Assembly: GCA_025602915.1 (NCBI GenBank)
Contig: JAHLJZ010000088.1
Span: forward strand, 1 to 64,000
Direction of reading: 5' to 3'
Origin: Paraphysoderma sedebokerense
Lineage: Eukaryota > Blastocladiomycota > Physodermatomycetes > Physodermatales > Physodermataceae
Length of the DNA stretch: 64,000 nucleotides
Below the pieces are notes generated by a model, which saw nothing but the letters and a program-made list of their open reading frames with translations, was not told where the DNA came from and did no database searches. The position numbers and the translations under genes are program-made. Below are positions 43,795-56,205 of the stretch, piece after piece; the stretch's first letter is position 1, and each line of letters starts with the position of its first letter.

Positions 43795-46700
43795 TTAAAT
43801 AATAGTGGAGACTCCGGTCATCCTTGCTTTGCTAAGTTTACTTTCCTCCACGCGATTTAGCATGCCGATGGTATCGTCCAACAAGTCATCCCAAATCGCC
43901 TCTGCCAGTGCATTTTTGACATATGTTCTCCAATCTTCTAAGGCATTCTTACCCCAACTTTTCTCTTCAAGCAATATCTCCTCAATCAATACTTCATCAA
44001 GATACTCATCCTTAGCTAATCCGTACTCTATCCAACCTGTTATAATATTGGCGGTCTTTGTGACCAGTTCCTCGTGTGTGAATTTATGTGTTGAGTTGGA
44101 AGGAATTGATGGGACCGATAGGTTGAACGGATGCGACGAAGGACACGATTGAGAATAATTTGGGAATAACGAGGTGATGGCTTCATTGATTAAGTCCAAG
44201 ATGTAGCAATTGTGTTCTGTCCGTGGAACATTCAAATCGTACAACACTGACGGCGAAATGGCGGGCGGTGAGGTATAGATAACATTCATGGGTAGTGTTT
44301 GCACTATTTTCCGAACCATAGATTGAGTATAAGGAATATCTGAAAATTCAAGCGGGTAATTGAACGCCTTTGTTTGTGCAAGGGATAGCACCGAGTTTGT
44401 CGTAGAACTATAGAGATCTTCCATAAGCTCATTCGCGATGGTATCGGCTAAAAAATCGATATACAAAATGAAATGATAATAACACCGGTTGATATCAATA
44501 TGTACAGAATTAATAGAGTAAGATAATCAATACCTTGCTTCTCCAATAATTCGTCCTCGTCCAATGAGGAAGCTAAAGTCTGAACCGATATTTGACTTGC
44601 TTCGAGGGGAGACTGCACGTATTGAATAATTTCATCGTGACTGTGAACTACTACTTCCAAAAGAGAAGTATTCATAGCCGTTGACTTTAACTCGTGATTC
44701 AATTTCAACCCGAACTCTCCGTCATGATCCGTCGTTTTGATTTGGTCTTTGTTATCTGGTTCAACTTGATGATCAACGGTAGTATAAGGTTTGGACGTCT
44801 CTGGTTCTAACTCCGGTACCAGAATACTCTGCACGTCTGTGATTCGAAACGTCGGGTAGGAGTCGACGTCGAGCAATTCAGCTTCATCGATCACAAAGCG
44901 CTTGCTGAGATCAATGTTCCTTGTTCTTTCGCTATCTTTAGACGAATTTGACGTATTGGATGTTTCGAGAGAAGATGGGACAGAACGTTCTCGGGACATT
45001 GGTTGATCCGACGACGGGAGTGCATTTGATTGAAACACTGCATTCTCTGGAATTGCCGTCAGCGTCATGGAATTCTTCAGCGAGGACGATGTTGACGAGC
45101 GACCGTTACTGGTTTCAAGGGACTGCGCGAGTAGCGATGCAGACGGCGAAACTTTAACTTTGGAAACAACCACATCTTCATTTTCTGGAATATCTTCAAC
45201 AATTTCTGAAAGGTCGTCTCTGGTTTCCGATACAGTCGAACTTTCTTGACTAGGTTTGTGATCTGTTGCTTGATTACGTGAGGAATAACTGCTGTCTTCC
45301 GTGTAGCTAGCAAAATCATCCTCGTAATTGTCAGTGTCGTTGGAAGATGTGACTGGAGCATTCGTATTGAGAGCGTTAGAGGTCACTCTTGCTACACTCT
45401 TTTGATCGTCCTTTCCCATCGACCGGTCACTGTTTTGTTCAATGATCTCTTCAGGAATATCTTCCTCGACTTTTCCTACTTCGTCTGCAGACTGAAATTT
45501 CGTCCTTTTTAGCGGATCGACAGGTGGTTCCGTCCCATTTCCACTTTCTTTGTTCATAAAATGAGGAAATTTTTCCGGCATAAAATCATCGAAATTCGGA
45601 TTCAAGCTACTGGAATCAAAAGAATCAAATAATTCTTTATACGATTGAGCTTTCGTTAATTGTTCTGCTGCTCTCACATCTTGGTTATTGGCAGAGGTTG
45701 AGACCGATGAACCACTTCCGACCATTTTTGTATCAATACCACTAACTAGCATATCTTCGAATTCATCGCTCAGGAATTTTTCAAAATAAATTTCCTCTTC
45801 TGATTTCTTTCGTTCCGGCGTCTGCACAATGGCATCGACATTATTTGGGATTGGTTCATTAAAGCTATCAATATCTCTGTCTGCTTTAGGTTGTGTGTTT
45901 TTCTCTATTCCCACATCCTGTTGCGTGTTTGTTGTCTTGGTGACATCAACTTTCGGCAAAGCTGAAAAGTTCGCTGTCGCCACATATCGTCCACCAATTG
46001 ATAAGTCATTGGGAAGTGGGTTGGAAGAGAATATTGACTCACTTTCATTTCTTTTGGATAACTTCTCGTGTTGATCTTCGGTTAATCTTGGCTTCGATAA
46101 ATCAGGGTGCCGCGTTTCTTGGAGTGATTTTTTGGATTTTTCGATTATAGCATTGACACTCTAAGAGTTTTCACATATGAATTGTCACATTTCATGACTG
46201 CAGAATGCAAAAAAAATAAAATAAAAGAGATCAAACCTCAAGCTCCCGCTTCAATTTCTCTTCCTTCTTTTTCAACTTCTCCCTCAGCTTCTCTTGTTTC
46301 TTTTTTCGTTCCATGTGCAAGTTTTTTGCCGCTTCACGTTTAAGTTTAATCTCCAACTTTAACTTTTGAATTCGGTCGGCTAATTCGTGGTCTTCTTCAA
46401 CTGTAAGGAATGCGCAATGTCAATCTAAAGGAGCGTGTCATTCGAAAAATGGATCCAAAAGAGGCAGCTCCACTTACCATCCGACAATACTGTTAAAGGA
46501 CTAGGAGCGTACGACGGAGGTTCGGAAAATGTGGCCAAACTATCAGAATCTTTGGTCTCCCCATCTGTTAAATCGGTATACGAATAAGATAATGCTGAAC
46601 GTTTCTGTCTGGCAACTGAAGTTGGATTGTCTACGGATTCTTCAATTTCTTCTTGAATCGATTCACGGGAGAAAGACTTTGCGATGTCTTCCGATACTGA

Positions 46701-49700
46701 TTGTGCTATTGACTGGTTTGAGTCGCCTATATCTTCGACGATAGATTCTGTGGGTGTGTGAGAGTCGTTCATTTCCGAGAATATCGACTCATGCATTGAT
46801 GTGTCCAGCGAAGATGAAACTGGAGGAAGTTTTGGCTTCATCTTCTTGGACGAACTTGTGTTAGACGAGACCTCTCGTAGTGCACTGGGTTTCGATCGTG
46901 AGATAGACCGATTGCTTTCACTCGAATTGACTCTTTCTTCGCCAATTCCAAAACTGTGATTTTCTCTTCTGACTTTCTCTTTCCCGTGGTCTTTGCGATT
47001 GGAAAGCGACCGACTAGATTTTGGAGCTGTGTTGGTATCATTCGTATTAACTTTAAGTCGGGATAGCATCGTGTCCACCAAATTTTTAACTTCTTTTTCT
47101 TCCTTCTTCAGACGATTCTCGATCTTTGATTGCTTTTGTTGAGATTTCAATAACGTCAAGGCAATCTTCTTTGTTTCTTTAATCTGTTTTGATATCTGTG
47201 GAAGCATTCATCACGTCAATAACAAGTACCCACAAAGAATAGAAAATCAAAGTATTTACTGTTTCTTTTCGTTCAACCTCTAAACGATGCAAATCTCTCA
47301 ATCGCTCCATTTCAGCTGCGTCAACGGATAATTTTGTCAACACCGCACGTTCCTACACATCGACTTTCATATCAGTAAAGTCGTATCCACTCGTCAACCA
47401 ACGGAATGGGATATAGCATACCAAATCTTTGCACAATCTAGCAAAGACATCCACTGGGATAGCGTCATTTTGGGGGCGGACAGATCGAAGCTGCGCTGAC
47501 AGCCATTCCATTTCTTGCCTAGTGGAACCGTTCTGACTGGTAGCGAAAGGTTCGGACAAATCTCTCGTGCGGTCACTTAGAACCATAGAAATCTATAGAA
47601 AAGGCAACCGGGGTCAGAATCTCCATAGAATGCAAATAGGGCAAGTCATAGATACCTTCTCTTTGTCCTTGTCTTTCTTCTTGGCGGCAGAAGAAGAATC
47701 TTCCATGGATCTCGAGTAGTTTGAATTGACTTCCTCCTGGATCGCTTCTTCCATCACTTGCAATTGGCTGCTCTTACCATTATTATGGTCTATCATTTCC
47801 GTTGCAAATGATTCTTCAGTTCTTGCTTCAGCATCTTCAGCGTTTATTTCTTTCTCGATACTTTCTTTTGTATCTTCCTTTTCTACATCTCTGATAGTTT
47901 GCTTCTTCTTTCTTGACAACGACATGACAGACTCCGAGAGTTGTGATTTAGGTCGGGCTGAGTTCCTCGAACCTGATCTCGTAGGGGGTGAGCTACTTGT
48001 TATCGTTCGCTCGTGAGTCGAAGAATCCAGGGAACTCTCAAAAGACTCAAACGTTTCGCTGTATGAATTATCGATGCCGGCTTTACCCTGATAAGATGAA
48101 GCTTTTGTCAGGACACAAAACGGACTGTTCTAAATATAACCAAGACACCCACTCGTTTTTCCTTTCCCTCGTTCTCTCGGCGTTTTAGCAATTCTTGGAT
48201 TTTATCACGCTGTTTGCGTGCTTCATCCAACTCGACTTCATGCTTCTTTTGATTGGATATAAGGAGAGATGATAATCTATATCCATGGTTAATTGAATCA
48301 AATCACGATAACGGAAATCTTCATTGAGAGACTTACTGCTCACGTTCTCCTTCAAAAATTCCAGCATCTCTCACTCGTTCAATTTGCGCCAGTTGAAGCC
48401 GGGATTCCGAGATCGCTTCGAGCAGTGATATTTCGGCCCATAATCTATTCAAAGTTTTGAGAAGCAACAGTTAATAGGAAGTCGTTAGCACGAATAAAAT
48501 TGAATTGAGCGTACGATTTTGAAAGAGTTTTTGGAGAGTAATGTGGTTGGGGAGGACGAAGCTGTTGATGATGGTTTTGTGTTTCAGGTTGAAATTTTGC
48601 ATCATGACTTTGACTTGGAAACCGACGAGGAAAATCATTTTTTAAAGAATTCTCGACATTCACAGGTGACTGCTGAGGTGTTGAACGAATCTGTTGTCTC
48701 GGGATTGATCTTTCTGATGGTAGTTTTGGGGTATCTTGATGAACAATAAAACGTTGAGGTGACGGAGTTTCTTCTGTGATGGATTTTTCTGGCAATAGAG
48801 CCGTTGGAGGCAATGTTTTCGATGGAAGTTCTTGCGATGTCACGAATCTAGGCTCAGATGTTGTTGCATCAACATTCTCATCAACCAATTCGAAATCTGA
48901 ACTGTAGTTTTTGCTTTCATTCAGCCTCTCTTTTCGGCTCGATTCATCGACTTTCTTCGGCTCCGCCACTTCAGTGGACCTCTTCTTACTGCTCACATAT
49001 CGTCTCTTCAATATTCTGAACAGTGTAAACGGGTCTTGGTCCATACTATCTTTATCAGCTGGCGGTAAATGAAAGTATATATGGTCATTGGTATGTTGAA
49101 TTCGGCGGCTCAAGTCTGGGGTAAGTTGTCCTCCTTTCTGAGGTGTCCGACGTTCATTTATCAGCGATGTCGATATGGAGGTAAACGCTCGCGCAGAAGA
49201 ACGGCCAATTTGCGAGGAGGACGGGAGATCGCTTGCAATTGAGTTGTTTTCAGAGTTCAATTCGCGCCCAGAGACTGCAAGCAAAGGGGGAGCGGATGGG
49301 GTCGGCAGACGGGGAATCTCTGACGGTGAGGATACCGGGGGAAATGAGGGATAGGCAAGATACTCTGAGTTCACTCTCGTAGACTTTGGCGAATGTCCTT
49401 TGATTTTGTCTTGTTGGCTTGACTTCCCGGCGCATTCCAATCCAAGCTCCCGCACATCCATTTCCGAGTCTTCTTTGGGTCCATCTAGATTCGATGTGTA
49501 TTCAACGCCTTCAACTAGATCACCGTCAACCTCTCCCCTCGCAGCGCTAACCTCACTGGACTGACTTATTTCACTCTCATCAAGCAAGGTAGAGATATCT
49601 AGTTCTATAGTTTGTTTGAGTCTCCGTTGAAGAGATTCTGCTGTCTGCACGAGAGCTTGGATTCGCTGCACCTGTTCATCTTCTCCACTGTTCGTTGGCA

Positions 49701-51666
49701 ATGTGTTAAAAGCAGGAGGCGGCGTCGACGAATGTTTTTTATTCACCGTAACAGCCTCATCCATATAACCTGCAGGAACTGAATTAACTGGCTTCCTTTG
49801 ATGAGGTAGCGACGAAGGAACGGAGTCTGGCGGGTTTGGAATAGATTCAGGAACTTCGGGTAATTTCAGTGATCCTACGTCGATAACGGGCGAATTTGAG
49901 CGAATGGATGATTCCTCCTTGGCAGACGGTTGAGAGCGATCTTCACCCTTCTCGACAGAGGGAAGCTTACTTTCAACTGCAGGCGCAAAGTCAGATGACG
50001 ATGCGCTCGGTGAGTTTGAAGACGACGTATGCCTACTTTCTGAGATATCGTCTATTGAATTTGAAGACGAACCGTTGACATTTATCGCGGGGATCAGTAA
50101 GGAATTTACGGCAGCAGTATATGGCAATCCTTGATCAGCACTAGCATCTGTTGTTCCTATATCACCAGAAGCGGCCTTAAGAGCGTCGTCTTCTTTCGTG
50201 CCCTCTTGCCTTCCTTCATACTCGGCGGCACCAATAGCGCCCAATCTCTTTCTTTCTATCTCCTCCATTTCCCTCCGAATCTGTCTTTCTTTCTCCATCT
50301 TTCTTTCCTTTTTAATTCTTTGCTGTCTTCTGAATTCGTCTAACTTTTTTAGTCGCTCTCGTCGCTTGCGTTCTTCTTCTGCTTTTGCTTCTTCCAGGCG
50401 TTGAATTTCCGCTAACCTGGAATTTTCTTTGCTCTTTATGTACTCTTGAACCTTATTGGGATCATATGGCTTTTTTTTACTTTTGTCATTTGGTTCCGGT
50501 ACTACATGAAGCGGCTTCAGTATATCATTCAGATTGTCAGCATTCACTGGCGGCTTCAGCTTTTGCTCTAATTTTTTTCGTTTCATAAATTCGCGCACTG
50601 CCTTGACATCATACGGTTTAGCTTTTTGTGTAGGTTGCGGAGGAAGGATGGCTGACGTGGCGAAGTTTGAAGACTGTGAGCTAGAATTCAATGAAGAGCG
50701 GTATCGAGGGATGGACGACTTGCTTTTCGGTTTGTTTGGCCTTGAGGTATCTTGTGCTGCAGCATATGTGTGAGTTGGCGAGTTGAACTGCGAAGCCGGA
50801 AGTCTGGAATGTGCCAACCTCGCTGTGGTTGCACTAGACTGTGAGGATTTAGACGATTGATATGAATCACGGATTATTTTCGTTTTCGAATCGTGCGATT
50901 CTGTTTGGTTCGGTAGTGATTTTGGGTTTCCCACCTTCCCTTTTTGAATGCTGGCTTCATTACCAACTTCCGTTGGTGGTATGTCATAATGATATGTACC
51001 CGGGTTCTCCGAAGTTGAATGCGTCGATTCAGTCCAGGGAGTTAGAATATTACCATTTGATTTACTGGGATCTAATGTTGTTCCCACTTCTCTCCTGAGA
51101 ACATCGCTTGGTGTCTGCAACTCGACTCCAAATTGTGCAGAACTATCGCCTTTCCTTGATTTGATTTCTCCCTCTCGATCTTGTAAATGCTGAGACTCCT
51201 TCAGAAATCTGATTTCTGTTTTGGATTCATTCACACGTCTTTTCTTTGGTGCCCGTAATGAGACACGAGCAAATCCTAAACTGCTTTTCATTTCTGGGGC
51301 CAAATGCAATATATGTGCCGTCTTCCTAACCATTTGAGGGGCACTGTTTGTATCAGCCAAATTGTATGAATCATTGTAGAAAGAATTGTATGCGGATCCG
51401 TTTTCAGATTTGGATATATGCAGTGACTGCGACGAGGAGGAGTTGCTAGATGAATTCAGATTCGGAAGCGGGAAGCGAGTTTGACCGGTCAACGAAGAGA
51501 GAGGGGCTCTGTGAGCAGGCTGTAAGTACGCTGGGACGGGATCATCGTCTGCAATAGATATCATAGATGGGATGGGATCATAAGATCCATCGTACGATGT
51601 AGAAGTCATCGAGTCTTCCGACAGGGTAGGGAATGTAGCGATGGATTTGTTCAGTGAAAGCAGCAT
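43795..51666 (-). CDS. CEP350-like centrosomal/centriolar protein
   Basis: Ten exons on the minus strand: 51666-48515, 48444-48337, 48276-48153, 48087-47656, 47592-47422, 47352-47260, 47195-46478, 46400-46237, 46160-44534, 44447-43795; 2413 residues. The N-terminal region is Ser-rich, then two repeats KPYDVKAVREFMKRKKLEQ and KPYDPNKVQEYIKSKENSR precede a long Arg/Lys/Glu helix (RRERLKKLDEFRRQQRIKKE). These are the K-P-Y-D-x-x-x-V-R/Q-x-(F/Y) repeats and charged coil I associate with CEP350. The middle is coiled coil with patches such as NSYSETFESFESS. The C-terminal part (ADTIANELMEDLY, EEILLEEKSWG) is helical and acidic. The CAP-Gly domain of vertebrate CEP350 was not found. Likely a basal-body/centriole component; the identification rests on repeat motifs and size. 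Confidence 0.7.
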
Positions 51667-52245
51667 GAACGCGAACGAACTTTGAAGACTTTACAGAAAG
51701 GCTGATGATGGACAAATACTTCAACGAGAAAAGAAGAATGAATTATATTCTAGCATCTACTGCTACTTTTATCAAATTATACAAAATGACCGCATTCTGT
51801 GGTCGGATTATTAGCCGGGACTCACAATGAGTGTCATGATGTGGGAAAACTTGCTCGGCATCCCTTAAGTTGACATAGGGTCATAATAGGCTTAGAATTC
51901 CAAATATCGGAATGATTTTGATTTGGTAGGTATCCGGTTGAAGGAACACAATTGCGGGAAATCCGGCAATAAGAGTTGGCGGACCGAACGTAGGATTGTC
52001 AAAGCCTTAATGCCTTCCCAGGAGTTCTTCAGGTCACCGACATTTCAGAACCACATTGACCGAAGAAACAGAATGCCAATTCCACTCGACCTTCTGCTTC
52101 CCCTCTATTCACTAATGGATGCAACCGATTGAATGTTCTCCGGTGTCCTAGAGTAACGATGCACGTGTTGCGGCATAGAGAATGCAATGGGGAACTTGCA
52201 ATAGATGAAAAGATGAAATTCACACTGTAGATATAGTGGTTCAAA
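51667..52245. other. Divergent promoter region
   Basis: Shared upstream region of the CEP350-like gene (minus) and the DALRD3-like gene (plus). No gene seen; no clear TATA box on either side. Confidence 0.5.
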
Positions 52246-53705
52246 ATGCCCTGGTTGCCTGACGAGGTAGACTTGCCGTCCATATATCTGCCCTGCTTTA
52301 TCTCCATTGCAGAGACTATAGCAGAGCTCGTCTCCGCACCCAAGGCTGTTGTTGTTTCGTCGATTGAGCCGACCAAGAAATCTAAATTCGGTGATCTGTC
52401 AATCAATCTCGCACAGTTCTGGAAGGATCCTGCCGTCGACCGGCCAGAGAGTGAAAGCGCAAACGAAGGTTTGTTAAAATGGACTAAAGAGCTGGCTGTC
52501 AAGGTGAGCACTTTTAATTCTTGCATCAAACCATGGAATAATCTTGTCACTCATGATTCGCAACATAGGTGCTGTCCAATGAACATATATCCTCGTGTAG
52601 CGCCTATTCATCGTTCTTGAACTTTTCCCTCCATCGAGAAGTAATTACCAAGCAGCTGTTTGAAAAGATCCTTAATGTCGTCGGTCGTTCATCTAAAGAT
52701 ATCGGAGATAGAAAAATATGCTTATGGCTTCAAGATTCCAAGGATTCCAGACACTCATGCACGGCAAAGTTTATTGAAAATGTGCTTACACCTTCTACCT
52801 ATTGCTATTACGACCGTCTCAAAACACAAACGATTTTTCTGCCAGAAGCTCTCCGACTGTTAAATGCAAAGAAGGATCTACTGGAATCAGAGCTTGGGAA
52901 CTGTCCTACATTTCATAATCCCCAGGGCGATCCATCCCGACTCTTGTTAGACATCATTACTTATATGTCCATTCTAGATTCTTCACCTCAGAAAATTTAC
53001 TACATCACTGCTCCTCAGGAGCATGTTTACTATTCTATACTAGATCGAGTCCTGGGCATCATCCTGCCTGATAAAGTACCGTTGTCGTCATTATATGTTT
53101 CTGGAGTTAAATTTAACAACAGTTCGATAGCTGAATACCGCCAAGCTATTCGAGATAAGTCGTTTACCATTTTGATGGAGAATGATGATAACGAGGAACA
53201 CGAGTCTAGTGAAATATCAGCAAAACTCGCATCGGCAGCCATCATCACTACATTATTGAGTGCCCGTCGCTCAAAACAGCTCACTCTTTCCCATCCTCAG
53301 ATGGAAGAATTCGATTCATATTTAAGAGATCAACCGGGACTGTACATACAGTACTCGCATGCCCGTGTAGTCTCTATTTTAACCCACGCCCCTCCGATTT
53401 CTCACTCGCAACCATCCGACCTTCCACCCTCCAGTGCCATCCCAATATCGGCATTTCCTCTAATTATCCATCTTTCGCAGTACTCTTCTATTCTATATCA
53501 GACCCGCTCCACTCTAGAATCCGCTTTATTGGTAGGATACTTATTTAAACTGTCACGGATGGTTAGCAGCCTTCACAAAGCAATTCGAGTGAAGGGAAGA
53601 GAAGCGGAAGTAGCATATTGGCGGAGTTTGTTATGGGAATGCTGTAGAGTTGTGCTGAGGGACGGCTTACGACTTTTAGGGATAGAACCTGTAGATAGAA
53701 TGTGA
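52246..53705 (+). CDS. DALRD3: DALRD3-like protein (DALR anticodon-binding domain)
   Basis: Two exons: 52246-52503 and 52569-53705; 464 residues. The C-terminal about 130 residues form a DALR domain like that of arginyl-tRNA synthetase (LLVGYLFKLSRMVSSLHKAI, RVKGREAEVAYWRSLLWECC, RVVLRDGLRLLGIEPVDRM). The N-terminus carries a segment like the Arg-tRNA synthetase N-terminal domain (SKFGDLSINLAQFWK), but the HIGH and KMSKS catalytic signatures are missing. That combination matches DALRD3, which in animals guides METTL2 to make m3C in tRNA-Arg. The middle part (KIYYITAPQEHVYYSILDRVLG) resembles the degenerate catalytic-core region. A diverged ArgRS-like pseudoenzyme with another role is the alternative. 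Confidence 0.7.
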
Positions 53706-54078
53706 ATCTCAAAAGAAAGAACTCGTACATACAATGAGTATTGTGGCTATTTACGGTTTCATAGATAATAGACTTATCGAGTTTAAATTAATGAATTAAG
53801 ACAAATAAATCGAAAAGTAATAATATCTGGTGTTTGATATTTCTCAAATAATCCAAGCTTCCGTGATTCGGCATTTTAGGGTTAAATTGCATTCTCGGCC
53901 CGAGGGCGACTGGAACCCGTGAAGCTCACCTCAATCGAGTGCGTTATACATAAATTCATCAAAATTTTACATTTTCCATACCACCGTCTGCATCTCATTA
54001 CATAGACTGTTTGCAACGTCATTTATCGACCTTTTAGTCGCAATCAAGGGTCTATATTCCACGATCCATCTTTAAATT
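53706..54078. other. Intergenic
   Basis: 3' flank of the DALRD3-like gene and promoter of the transporter. No gene seen. Confidence 0.5.
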
Positions 54079-55776
54079 ATGGATTCTCAACCGCTGGAAC
54101 CATTGACATTCAAATCGTGGCTGTCCCTCGCAACATTCATTCTCACAATCATTCCTATTTTTCGTCCGACAAGCATAAGGATACAAAAAATTCGAATACA
54201 CTTTAATTTCTCGACAGCACCTATCATCGGAGTCATCTTCTTACTCATCACGACCTGCATTGGAGTTAACGAACTTTCATCTGGGATAATTGGGGACCCA
54301 AAGTCATTACAACCATGGGCTATCTTAGTGTTATTTATGTGTATGGCTTATTTATGTATAAGGTGAGTATTAAGACATTACTCATTCTCATGCAATTTTC
54401 TAGTCAATTTCTTAATGGATCGCTAACTTAACCGTCACGTCCGTTCTGTTTCACAGCTTAGATGCAACGGGAATTTTTGAATACATTGCATGGAAAGCTG
54501 CCTGGAGCGCAGGAAACAGCGCTCGCAAGTTGTTCTTTTATTTCTTCCTGCTATCCTCGATCTTGACGTTATTTACGTCCAACGGTACGTTGTCAAGCTA
54601 TCGTTCTTTTCTTCCCTTTGCCTTCACTAATTATTGACGTCCCTTTCAGACATTGTGATCTTGACCTTGACTCCTATCATCATCTCAACAGCAAAGTACA
54701 TAAAAGTTGATCCTTTTCCGTTCCTATTTATTCAATTCTTTGCTGCCAACACTTGGTCTTCGGCTCTTTACGTCGGAAACCCAACAAATATTATCATCGC
54801 CTCAGCATACAACTTCAACGTCTTGGAATTTTCAAAATACTTGGCTCTCCCGACAGTTGGTACTGGACTAACAGTTTACATTCTCACATTTCTTTTCTTC
54901 CGTCGAGATCTTCCACCGTCCATTGTCCCTCCGTCTGTCGAACTCAACAGTAAAAACGTGTTGAAGGATAAATCTTACGCGATCTTCGGTAGTGTGTGGT
55001 TATTGCTGTGTTTAATTACGTTATTTGCTACCAGCTTCATCAATGTACCAATTTGGATTATTACTCTGGCATTTTCTGTTGTCACGATGGCGAGAGATTT
55101 GATTCATGATAAAAAACGGCGCAGTAATGCTGGAAATATAGACTCAATTGGGTTAGCCACTCTTGAATCGGGAGAGGTAGAGCAGTTGAGCGTTTTGTCT
55201 ATTCAGGACGAGGAAGGAATCGAAGTAGCTCAAAAGAAAGACAAAAAGTCCAATCCAATAACGAATTACTTCAGCCGAAATTTTCCGACGTTTCATACAG
55301 TCATGTATCGACTACCCTGGAGTGTTGTTCCTTTTGTTCTGGGGATGTTCACCATTGTAGAAGCCCTTTCTTCAAACCATCTTCTACCTAGACTATCCTA
55401 CATCCTCGCTAAAGCTAGTATCTCTGTCCCCATTTCAATCTTCCTCATCACTTTCATATCCTGCCTACTATGTACGATTCTCAACAATCAACCTGCTTCA
55501 ATACTGCTTACAAAGACCCTTCTTTCTCCTATGTTTGCTTCCCTCCCGCCGGCAATTACTAAAGGAGCAATGCTGTCCGCTATAGCGGGTTGCAACCTTG
55601 GTGCCTGTTTTTCTTTGACGGGCGCACTCGCCGGATTTCTATGGGTGGAAATCCTAAAATCCAAAAACGTCGAAATGTCAATGTGGAGGTTTTGCAAAGT
55701 CGGATTAATCGTGATGCCTGTCGCTACTGCCGTTGGATGTTTCATATTATGGGTTGAAATCGCCGCTTGGGGTTAA
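54079..55776 (+). CDS. ArsB/CitM-type ion transporter
   Basis: Three exons: 54079-54362, 54457-54584, 54650-55776; 512 residues with about eleven predicted membrane helices. Members of this superfamily (ArsB, NhaD, CitM, SLC13-like) move arsenite, sodium or dicarboxylates across membranes. Family marks: GIFEYIAWKAAW after helix 3, the re-entrant TLFTSNDIVILTLTPIIIS segment with TSND, FAANTWSSALYVGNPTNIII with GNPTN, and the second-half pair LLCTILNNQPASILLT with NNQPA and GCNLGACFSLTGALAG. These two inverted hairpins are the substrate-site signature. A charged cytosolic loop of about 80 residues joins the halves. The substrate cannot be told from sequence; no arsenate reductase or regulator is nearby. 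Confidence 0.85.
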
Positions 55777-56205
55777 GCTCCGTCGGATGGCAGACACCCC
55801 GCAATGAATACAACCTCAGAAGCTGTGGTATATTTAAATTGTAATAATAGTTTATATCTTATTATAGAATCATAACTTCATTTATCCCATGCCGGTGGAA
55901 TCACTATAAGAAAATAGATCGCGTATTTAAAGTTAATTCCACCGATAATTTCAGCACCTATCTATACGTATGATCGGATCTCCTCAGCGGTCTTTTCATT
56001 TGTATTATTATACTAGGACGCTAGCTTTCCTTGATCGTGTGAAAGATGAGATGGATCGATGTCTCTTATCTCGTGTACTAAAATTCTTTTATGTAATTTA
56101 TACAGTATATAGAGATAATAGCCTTCCTCCAATTGTAGTTACAATTACGAAAACTCATAATTCTTTGATTAATATTTGTTTCTCCGTGGGTAGGGATCAC
56201 CACTT
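55777..56205. other. Intergenic between convergent genes
   Basis: 3' ends of the ArsB-type gene and the LPMO-like gene meet here. The 82-codon plus frame at 55970-56218 overlaps the LPMO-like 3' end and is not supported. Confidence 0.5.

Noticed and set aside
43795-51666. CAP-Gly domain in the CEP350-like protein
   Set aside because: Searched the translation for the GKNDG-like signature and a Gly-rich block; none found.
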